Below are positions 55,899-64,000 of a DNA stretch of 64,000 nucleotides, in pieces. The stretch comes from Podospora pseudoanserina (Eukaryota > Ascomycota > Sordariomycetes > Sordariales > Podosporaceae). The stretch covers positions 3,286,001 to 3,350,000 of the forward strand of contig NC_085923.1 of the NCBI RefSeq assembly GCF_035222485.1, in the 5' to 3' direction. A program made the position numbers and the translations under genes. How positions within the stretch are numbered: the stretch's first letter is position 1; each line of letters starts with the position of its first letter. Under the pieces are notes generated by a model. That model made no database searches. It saw only the letters and a program-made list of their open reading frames with translations, and was not told the DNA's origin.

Positions 55899-57337
55899 TC
55901 CGTCGTTCCCCAATGTGATCCAAGAATTGGACTTGAGGTTCTCAACATGAAGACACTCTCATCATCCGGAGGAGTTACCAGTTTGCTTACAATGCGCAGC
56001 CCTCGTCTTTAAGGCGGTGGACAAGCTGGTGGCAACTGGGTCGGTGGTGGGTTTGTGAACGCCGCTGATGAAGCTGGAGATGTTGTTGCTAGCAAATTAG
56101 TCTCAGCATATATCATCACGCCAAAGGAGCAGTGATGCGACAATGCGAAGATTTTTTTGGATTTTTGATTTTTTACATGTATCGTGATATGGTTATACAC
56201 GACTTGGAGTTTGCGCGGTTTGGTCGATGGTTTGGTAGATGACTCGGTCTTCTTTTATACACCCTAGGCACCGACCCCAATTGATTTTGTTGGAGTTTCA
56301 AGCATGTGTCGCCTGTTGTCCCGAAAGTTGTATAATCAGCATCAGCGATACATGAACAGTGATCGAGCTCGACAACAGTGATGTGATGTCTGGATAAGAT
56401 TTGGGGGCCTTGTGGCGGCATGCGTTCTGATAGGCGGGTTTTTCTGCACCCAAAATAGCTCAGGGGATGCCGTCAGCGCCTTGGCATCTTATCAAGCATT
56501 CTTGGCATGCGAGCTTATTTGTGAAAGTGGGCAGGATGAACTGAACCGGCCATCAGGCGAGCAGCAAGAGTCGGAGCTTCGGTGAGGCAGATGATACTGG
56601 TCGTCAGATAAGAATGAGTCCTGTGCCGCAGCTGGGAAAGCTGGCGTGCGGCCAATTCCCAGTGTCTTCTGATTGGGTGCTAAGTTACGGGCCTGTTAAG
56701 CATTCTAGCCCAGTGGCCACCAGTCGTCTGCTCTTGTCGCCAATAGTAGTAGGCACCCATCATCATCAGCACAGCCCTCCATGCCGAACTACACAATGTA
56801 GGTAATAGCTGTCTACCAACCTCTCTCAGAGTTACTATTCTCGCTTTCCGAGACCATCCTTACATCGATTCAGAAGAACACTTATCAGCCTTATCAGCAC
56901 GATGGGCGCAAATTACCGAACCCTGCGACTGCTGACATCGCCAAACGTTTGCTAACAAAAGAGAGAGTCCCAGTTTTCTGACGACCCGCTCCGGCGAGGT
57001 GACGCTCCAGCCAAAATGTTCCCTGCCAAACGCCAAGCTTCTGCGCCATCGCCAGAGCCAGCCTTCCCTTGTATCGCCATGGTCTCGCCTGTCATGTCAG
57101 CAACATGATACGAAGGCAGCAACCCCAGGGAGATCAAACCGTGCCCCTTTGATGCTCTCTTGCCAGAGGGTTGATAGCCATAGCTATCCCTCTTCTTTGG
57201 CACTTATGACTGTCTTACTTCTTCGCTTCCAGGAACCTCGATATCATCCATTCGTGTACGCCAAACAGACCCGGAGAGGCGATTCATACTGCCTGTCGGG
57301 CACATTACTCGACATCTAAGACCTTTTGGCACCACCA
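55899..57337. other. Intergenic, no gene recognised
   Basis: Boundary between the coiled-coil cluster and conserved genes. No coding, RNA or transposon feature was seen. Confidence 0.5.
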
Positions 57338-59731
57338 ATGACAATGGAACCAACGGGAAAAACTGCCGAGGTCTTTGGGTCCGCCCCATTGCTGGACGAA
57401 GGGAAGGGTAGCATGTCCCAGCCAGGAGACAACAAACCGGACTACACCACAGCCACGACCACATATCGAAAATACATTTGGAAGAATGCCTACAAGTTCA
57501 TCCGCTTCCTCATCATCTTCGGCTTTGTCGGTATCATACTCGCCATCCCGGTGATTGTAATTGGCAACAAAGACATCATCAAGAAGGAAGATGCCCTTGA
57601 CGACGAACAGTTCTTCGCGCAGAGGTCTGAAAAGACAGTTTACTACATCTTCGTGTGGCTTCTGGTCACTTGGGTCTGCTTCGCCATTACGTATATCTTT
57701 GCGAGTGCCTTGCCGTACATCTTCAGGCTGGTGGCACGTTATGTGAACCCGGCACATATGCGCTATTGGCGCATCATCAAGACATTGCGACGCCCTATCT
57801 GCATCTTTGTCACTATCTGCTGCTCCTATATTGCGTACATTATTGTAGGCCAAATCCCAGTCATACCAAAGTTTGATCTCACTGACACATGACAGACTGT
57901 TTGGGTAGATCGTCTTGAGCTTGCCATGATCTACGATCTTCCCGAAGGCGATGTCGGCTGGGTTGACCTAATCGACGACTTCCTGGAGCAGGGCACCCTC
58001 TGGGCTGGCTTCTACTTTGTCTGGAAGATCGTCATGCTCTACATCACCATCCACTTCCACAGCCGCTCGGACCACACCAAGATCGCCCACTCCAAGGATA
58101 TGCACAACGCTCTCATGGCGCTCTACGAAGCCTCGATATACCTCTACCCCGTTGGCACCCCCGAGTTCACCGAGGAGGACATGATGATCAGCAACGCTAC
58201 CATGGCTGGACACGGCGAGCACCGCATTCGTGCCACTCGTTATCTTGCCCGACTTGGGGTGGACTCGTATGGCATCACCTCCTTCTTCGGCAACTTCCTC
58301 TCGAGCGATCCAAAGTCCCACTGGCTCCGTCCTTCCTCGAGCTACGCCACTGTCGAGCGCGCTATTGCGAACCCAAAGTCTGCTGCCGCCTTGGCACGTC
58401 GCATCTGGATGTCCATGGTTTCTGTGGGCAAGACGACCCTCACCGCCGAGGACATCGCCGAGGTTCTCGGCCCCTTCCGCAAGGAAGAAGCCGAAAGATA
58501 CTTCAAGGTCCTCGACGAAGCCGAAATTGGCGACCTCAAACTGGAAGAAATGGAGTGGACCGTCGCCGAAGCCGGCCGCATCCGCCAAAACATCTACAAG
58601 AGCATGCACAACGCAGACCACTGCATCAACACCTTCGACTGGGTCATGCTCGCCGCCCTCGCCGCCATAATGGTCTACTTCATCCTCATCTTCTGGGTCC
58701 CCTCCCTGAAATCAATCCAAGAAACCGTCAAATTCCTCGGCTTCGGCCTCACCTTCGCCGTCGGCCGAACCATCCACCATTTCCTCGCAGGCTGCATCTT
58801 CATCCTCTTCGACCACCCCTACGACATAGGCGACAGAGTCGAGCTCTGGTCCGGCCAGCAAAAACAATCTGTCTCCTTGATCGTCGTTAGAACCTCACTC
58901 CTCTACACAGTCTTCAAACGCGTCGACAACTGGATGGAACTCCAAGCAGGCAACGAATGGCTCCAGCAGTGCCGCATCGAGAACGTCACCCGCTCCGGGT
59001 CGAACCGTCAAGCGGTAAGTTTCAATATTGACGTCAAGACCTCGTTCAAAGACCTCCAGTATCTCAAGTCGGAGCTTGAAGCTTTCCTCAAGCATCCAGA
59101 CAATAAGAGGGACTACCTCCCCAACATCGCCCTCGCGATTGTTGGGCTGGGGGAGATGAACATGCTTGAGATGCGCTGCATCGTTACGCACAGGTCGAAC
59201 TGGTCTAATGAACCGTTGCGCGCGGCGAGGAGTATGAAGTTCATGTGTGCTTTGGTCGCTATCACGAGGCAGATCCCGCTTGGTAGACCTGATCAGGGGA
59301 CGATAGGAAGGGACTTTAACCCTGCTCACTATGTCATGATGACGCCTGAGGAGGCTAAGATGAATGTTGAGAGTGTGAAGCAACAGGCGGCGGCTGACCG
59401 GTGGGATTTCAAGATTGGCGGTAGCAGTGGTGATGAGCCTGTTATTGATTTGAGAGGTGTGTCGAGAGATGGGGATCTGAGCGATGACGAGATAATCAGG
59501 AGGGCAATGGAGGAAGCAGAGAAGAAGAGGGTTGAGACGGCGAGGAAGGAAGCTGAAGAGTTGGCTGCGAGGCAGGCGCTTGGGAAGCTGCCGCCTTTGC
59601 CGAGGGTAGGTCCTCCCCCGAGAGTGACGGGTGGAAGCCCGCCACCGAAAACTGGGATGACCTCTGGGTTTGATCCAGCAGGTACTCAGGGTAGTGGGGG
59701 GTTGAGAAGTGTGCCACATTATAGGGTCTAA
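57338..59731 (+). CDS. MscS-like mechanosensitive ion channel
   Basis: Exons are 57338–57844 and 57896–59731; the 51-bp intron is GTAGGC…GACAG. The start is the first ATG (MTMEPTGKTAEVFG). The product is 780 residues. Hydrophobic spans lie at about residues 54–75, 100–128, 145–170, 205–235 and 430–470. A degenerate EF-hand-like segment (LDEAEIGDLKLEEMEW) lies near 385. The MscS pore helix and beta-domain region reads FGLTFAVGRTIHHFLAGCIF, FDHPYDIGDRVELW and IENVTRS. The usual VQIPN strand is replaced by WMELQAGNEWLQQ. The tail is charged, then Pro-rich. The architecture matches fungal Msy1/Msy2-type channels of the ER or plasma membrane that release Ca2+ under osmotic stress. Confidence 0.87.
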
Positions 59732-60154
59732 TATCGGACATGGCCTCGTGGAGAGATAATAATGTTCACATAATACTTTGCTCACCCATCTCGAAACCTA
59801 ATTCATGTGGATTGTAGCGAGTAATCACATATATGTGGGAAGTGAAAGAGAGAAGGTCACCACAAATGAGAATTGGTGTGAAGAGATAACCCTAAATTTC
59901 TGATAGGCCAATTCAGATTCGTTCAAGGAATTAAGGTACGTGGCGGTCCTGGAGGTGGTAGTTATGCCAATCGATGGGTACCTCTCATAACTTGGAGTTT
60001 CCGTGGAAGAAAAACGTGAAATGCTATATGTACTTGCTACACCCGTTGAATGAATGTGCACATACAGCGGTGGGCGGTCTGACGGAGTTCCCCTTGCCTG
60101 GATTAGGTACTGAAAAGTAATAATGTGTTGTAGACTCTTTTGTCCAGTGTAATA
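59732..60154. other. Convergent intergenic region
   Basis: 3' flanks of the channel gene and the DUF4185-like gene. Nothing was seen. Confidence 0.5.
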
Positions 60155-61577
60155 TCATGCAAACTCCACCCTCAGAACTTCGATATGGTTGTTGTTCGTA
60201 TAAGACACCACCAGTGTCTTCCCCGTCTCATCCAAATACGGGTGTGCCACCCCGGCGTACACCAACCCATCATCAATAGGCATCGCCTGGAAAATCTGCA
60301 CATCCGGCGTCCAAGGCCCTTCCAAGTTGTCCGCCGTCCGGATAAACACCGCCCCACCAGCTACAACACCAAGCACAGTCAGCCGTCCGTCACCCAATCT
60401 CAAGCATCCTTCAGGTAGACTCACCAATCCCCAAATGCACCAGCAAATAACACCCCCAATACTCACTCCAATGCACCTGTCCCTGTCCACTCCCCCACAT
60501 AACCGACGTCTCAGTATCAAATCGATCCAGCACCTGCTTCCTCCACCCCTTCTGCTTTCCCCAATAGTACTCATACGCCCCCAGATCAAACGCCTTCTTC
60601 GCCTTCACCCTAGCAAGGTAGTGGTAGTTGATGGTACTCCAATCCTTGATATAATCCGGTGGCCCACCCCAAATATAGATATACTCCGAATTCTCATCCC
60701 GATACGCAATCTGATCACCATATCTGGCATATTTCTTCGAGTCCCACCACCAACCTTGACTGCCGTACCGGTGTGTAACGGTAGGGACCTCGTCGATGAG
60801 CTCAACTTGCGCCACGCCAGCACCGATTAAATCGAGGGATTCATTCCCATTCTGTCTTCCATCAGCACAATACGATCCCTCACAAGAGCACTGGAAACTT
60901 ACCACCAGGTAATAGAGCACCCCCATCCCCGTCTCCTCATCAACCTCACACAAACTCGTCCCCCCAAACCCATACTGGTTCGTCTCCCCCCACTCCTCAT
61001 TAAAAGGCACAAACTGCAATTGATGTGGCACCGGCTCGTCGTTGTTGAGATGGAGGTCCACCACCGTCAGTGGGTCGTCCGTGAGCAAAGAAATAGAATC
61101 CCGAACCATGCCGTGAAAGCCGGGCGGGTCAAGAAACATGTCTGTCACCCCTGGGGCAGCCCATAACGTGTCCCCAAAGATGGAGTACCATTTCCCTCCC
61201 AACTTGCCCGCAAACCCCAAGTCGCGGTGAGAGCACGAATTGTTGGCTATTTGGTAGCCTAGCCAGGTGACGTTTTCGATGTTGTTGGCTAGGGGGTTGG
61301 TGCCCGACGGGAGGGTATTGTCTATTACGACTTTGTTGGGGAGTGTTGCGGTGGCGGTGTTGCCGAGCGCAGTGGTAGTTGTGACTGCTTCCGCGAGCGA
61401 TGTGACCGGTTGGGTGGTGGTGGTTGATAACGTGGAATTTGTCGGGCTGACTATTGCCACTACCACTTCAGGGGATGTCGTCGTCGTAGTCGCGTTCTGT
61501 GGTTCTGGACAGGCGTATGATCCTATCAGGCCAGAGATGATGACGGCGGTTAGCCGGTGCATCCTCGAACCAGTCAT
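60155..61577 (-). CDS. Secreted DUF4185-like protein (five-bladed beta-propeller type)
   Basis: Exons are 61577–60903, 60851–60425 and 60360–60155; introns are 51 and 64 bp with GTAAGT and GTGAGT donors. The product has 435 residues. A signal peptide (MHRLTAVIISGLIGSYA, from the second Met) is followed by a Thr/Ser-rich linker. The catalytic-type domain starts CSHRDLGFAGKLGGKWYSIF and includes GDTLW, FHGMVRDSISLLTDD, EYIYIWGGPPDYIKDWST, VMWGSGQGQVHWSEYWG and AVFIRTADNLEGPWTP. These blade motifs, G-D-T-x-W and a late R-T-A-x-x-x-x-G-P-W, are those of DUF4185/glycoside-hydrolase-like propellers. It is probably extracellular and carbohydrate-active; the substrate is unknown. Confidence 0.8.
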
Positions 61578-62840
61578 GGCTGTAGCTATGACATGGAAGC
61601 CTTAAAAAAGAACGATAGAGAAGAAGAAGAGAATGCTGGCACCACTAGGCGATGGCTAAAGTAAACAGACCAAAAGAAAAAAATGTGTCAAGGGAGAGAG
61701 TTACCAGCTGGAATGAACGGGCATGTTAAATCCAATGCCAACCGACAATCAGATGAACGACAAAGCCCTCCCAGCCTCCAGTGCAAGGCACCGTCACAGC
61801 GGGCTCGTGTTGCAAAGTTGTGCCTGCCACCTCGACTGGTCACCCCTGAATCTCAGAGAACGCTATGCGGGCCAAGAAGGCTAAGTCCCGAAGGGAGGCT
61901 CGGGGTATCAGTGGAGTTACCAGAAGAAAATGCAAAAAGCGAGATGCCAGTGGAAGCCAGATGAAGGAAAGTCCCCGTTATCAACCAACAGGCAAACAGC
62001 AAGTGATTCCTATTCTTTCTTGAAGGAAACCGGGGGTCCATGTTCCACGGTGCGTCTTCGTGACCCCCTGAAAGACCGTGAGCCGCATGCCTTGATGACG
62101 GCACCACAGCCGCCGACAGGAACAACAGGGAGCTTGATAGCAACTCGGACTGATCTTGAGGAAGATAAGTCAGAAGCAGGAGCGCACCCACCTTGCCATC
62201 GGTTTCTTAGTTGGTCGTGGTGGGAAGCATCGCGAGCCTCATCATGGCGATGACGTAACTGTTGCACTTTTCGCAGCAACTTTCTAGCGAGATGTGGCAT
62301 TTTGTGACTGTTTGACCGGGCTCACTCAGGTAGGGAAAAGACTTGTGATTGCGGATTTCTCGAGTCGAGATACCATCAGGCCTCGCTCTTTTGGATGTGT
62401 TGATCCTTTGTCCGAAGATGGGTTGACAGCCAGAGGGATTCGAGGTGGTACAGAGGTATCTGCCAAGAAGTGAAATGGCCGAGTGGTCGAAGGCGCCATG
62501 TAACCATGAAGAAATGTTGAAGAGATATTTTGACTATTATCCGCCTCGACACATTCCCGTGTTGTGTAACACTCTTCTCCAATCGGTGGCTGCCGTTAAA
62601 CATCAAAATTGTGTCTGTTTAACATGCAAAAACCGCCAAGATCCTAGCGGCGGCATCTGATCCTCGCCACTGCCAGTCAAGCGCTGATTGGTTAGCGATA
62701 ACGCCAGCGGCATCTCCTTATCGGTAGGCCTCTTGCATCCAGGGACATTCCGCCTTTGCATGAGCAGCTGGTGCCATTATCTCACCCGGTGAGGAAGCCT
62801 GTGATTTTCTATACGTGAATTGATACCTGGGTCAGAAACA
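61578..62840. other. Divergent intergenic region with a tRNA-like A-box fragment
   Basis: No coding gene was seen between the two diverging genes. At about 62474–62494 the sequence ATGGCCGAGTGGTCGAAGGC matches the 5' half (A-box, D-arm) of a tRNA-Ser/Leu, but no B-box or T-arm follows within 100 bp, so it is at most a tRNA fragment. Confidence 0.45.
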
Positions 62841-64000
62841 ATGACGGCCAAAATGGAATACAAACCCATCCCTCCCTCCCCAGCCCGCTTCAAGCCCCAA
62901 ATTATCATCCACGGCGGAGCCGGCAACATCACCCCCGAAACACTCCCACCAGACCGCTACAGTCAATATCGTGAATCACTCCTCACCATCATCGGCAAGA
63001 CCCATCACTACATGGTCACTCCTGAACCCTCCACCAACACCCTCCCTTCCTCCCTCTCCACAGCAACCTACGCCGTCGCCCTACTAGAAGACAACCCCCT
63101 CTTCAACGCCGGCCACGGCGCCGTCTTTACCCGCGACGGCTACAACGAGCTCGAAGCCTCCATAATGGTCTCGCACCCAGGTTCCTACCCCAAACGCGGC
63201 GTAGGCGTCACCGGCCTCCGCCACATCCGCAATCCCATCCTCCTAGCAAAAGCAATCCTCCAACATGGAGAAGATGACCTCCTCGGCCGCCATTCCCAAT
63301 CACCCTCCGCAAACATGCTCGACGTCCCCAACGCCCAAGGCCACACCCTCATCCACGGTCCAGCAGCAGAACAACTAGCAAAGCAATACAACCTCGCCAT
63401 TGTCCCCCAATCCTACTTCTACACCCAAACCCGCTGGGACGAGCACACCCGCGCCCTGGAACGCGAAAGGCAAAACCCTGGAAAGAGCCTCGCCACCTAC
63501 AGCAAAGAAGAATATCTCCCCCAAGGCACCGTCGGCGCCGTGACCCTAGACGAGCAAGGCATCATCACCGTCGCAACCAGCACAGGCGGCCTAACCAACA
63601 AGTTGACCGGTCGAATAGGCGACACCCCCTCCGTCGGGGCTGGATTCTGGGCAGAAGAATGGGCTGAAGAAGGGGACCCTTCTGGTCACGCAGAGTTAAG
63701 ATGTCGGCCCGGCCCAGTGGTGGTGATATCTGATGCACTGAAAGGTCTCATGGCGGATTGCCTGCCTAGCCCGTTCAGCTACAATCCTGCGTTCAAGACC
63801 CCAAATGTGGTGACTACGCGGGCGATGGCGGTTTCGGGGACCGGGAACGGGGATTCGTTTCTTCGTACTGCTGCTGCGAGGACCGTGGGGGCGATGGCTC
63901 GCTTCGGGGGTGTCTCGTCAAAGGAGGCGGTCTCGAAAGTGGCAGGACCAGGGGGAGAGCTGGAAAAGAGTGCAGGGGATCGGTGGGGTTTGACGGGTGA
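62841..64000 (+). CDS. L-asparaginase / isoaspartyl peptidase (Ntn-hydrolase), 3'-truncated by window
   Basis: The ATG at 62841 begins MTAKMEYKPIPPSPARFKPQ. The single open frame runs off the window after 386 residues without a stop. Family motifs are IIIHGGAGNI near residue 24, FNAGHGAVFTRDGYNELEAS near 92, and the autocleavage and nucleophile site QGTVGAVTLDEQG near 232, where Thr becomes the new N-terminus after self-cleavage. Then come TSTGGLTNKLTGRIGDTPSV, the substrate-binding strand, and GTGNGDSFLRT. These define the plant-type asparaginase family (Asparaginase_2, PF01112). It is probably cytosolic. It hydrolyses L-asparagine and/or isoaspartyl dipeptides. All key residues appear intact. 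Confidence 0.9.
   Translation, partial: MTAKMEYKPIPPSPARFKPQIIIHGGAGNITPETLPPDRYSQYRESLLTIIGKTHHYMVTPEPSTNTLPSSLSTATYAVALLEDNPLFNAGHGAVFTRDGYNELEASIMVSHPGSYPKRGVGVTGLRHIRNPILLAKAILQHGEDDLLGRHSQSPSANMLDVPNAQGHTLIHGPAAEQLAKQYNLAIVPQSYFYTQTRWDEHTRALERERQNPGKSLATYSKEEYLPQGTVGAVTLDEQGIITVATSTGGLTNKLTGRIGDTPSVGAGFWAEEWAEEGDPSGHAELRCRPGPVVVISDALKGLMADCLPSPFSYNPAFKTPNVVTTRAMAVSGTGNGDSFLRTAAARTVGAMARFGGVSSKEAVSKVAGPGGELEKSAGDRWGLTG

Noticed and set aside
1-64000. CRISPR arrays, bacterial operons, viral or Polinton cores, rRNA genes
   Set aside because: No regularly spaced repeats, no capsid, polymerase or integrase genes and no rRNA motifs; the only retroelement traces are LTR fossils at the left end.

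Overview
This 64 kb window comes from a filamentous ascomycete fungus, most likely a Sordariomycete. The evidence is genes with short GT–AG introns (about 45–75 bp, with CTGAC/CTAAC branch sites), 5-bp-TSD LTR fossils, Fot1/pogo-type DNA transposons with repeat-induced-point-mutation (RIP)-like decay, an intron-bearing nuclear tRNA-Glu, and typical fungal families (ankyrin–CorA-like proteins, MscS channels with a cytoplasmic C-terminus, FMP30-type metallo-beta-lactamases). Gene models were spliced by eye from splice signals and reading frame. No database search was run, so family names rest on recognised motifs.

Layout. 1–4137: a nest of decayed transposons with readable target-site duplications (two pogo elements and four LTR copies). 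5.3–8.9 kb: a host gene remnant, a lipocalin-like gene and a small secreted Cys-rich gene. 10.3–22.2 kb: a GNAT–ankyrin fusion gene, a broken ankyrin relative of it, a membrane protein, a tRNA-Glu(CTC), and a 13-exon gene for a 1,554-residue hydrolase-like/ankyrin/CorA-like protein. 23–27 kb: ordinary metabolic genes (TcmP/LCM-type methyltransferase, cupin, FMP30-like NAPE-PLD homologue). 28.8–33.6 kb: a protein kinase with a very long disordered tail. 35.2–38.9 kb: a tandem family of three small genes with the same four-exon plan and the same core promoter; one is intact and two are broken. 40.2–41.7 kb: a kinase pseudogene. 41.9–55.9 kb: a cluster of seven coiled-coil genes or remnants on both strands, at least two of which end in a similar hydrophobic tail, interrupted by a divergent pair of unrelated genes (an unrecognised 366-residue protein and a secreted/GPI-type protein). 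57–64 kb: conserved genes again (MscS-like channel, secreted DUF4185-like protein, and an L-asparaginase running off the end).

How it fits together. The ends and the 23–27 kb block look like stable core genome. The blocks at 10–22 kb and 28–56 kb look like accessory sequence: ankyrin fusions, kinases, tandem duplicates and many recently broken paralogues. The two best candidates for something undescribed are the 35–39 kb three-copy family and the coiled-coil/tail-anchor cluster. I see no conserved enzyme linking the two families, so a joint function (for example allorecognition or defence) is only a hypothesis.
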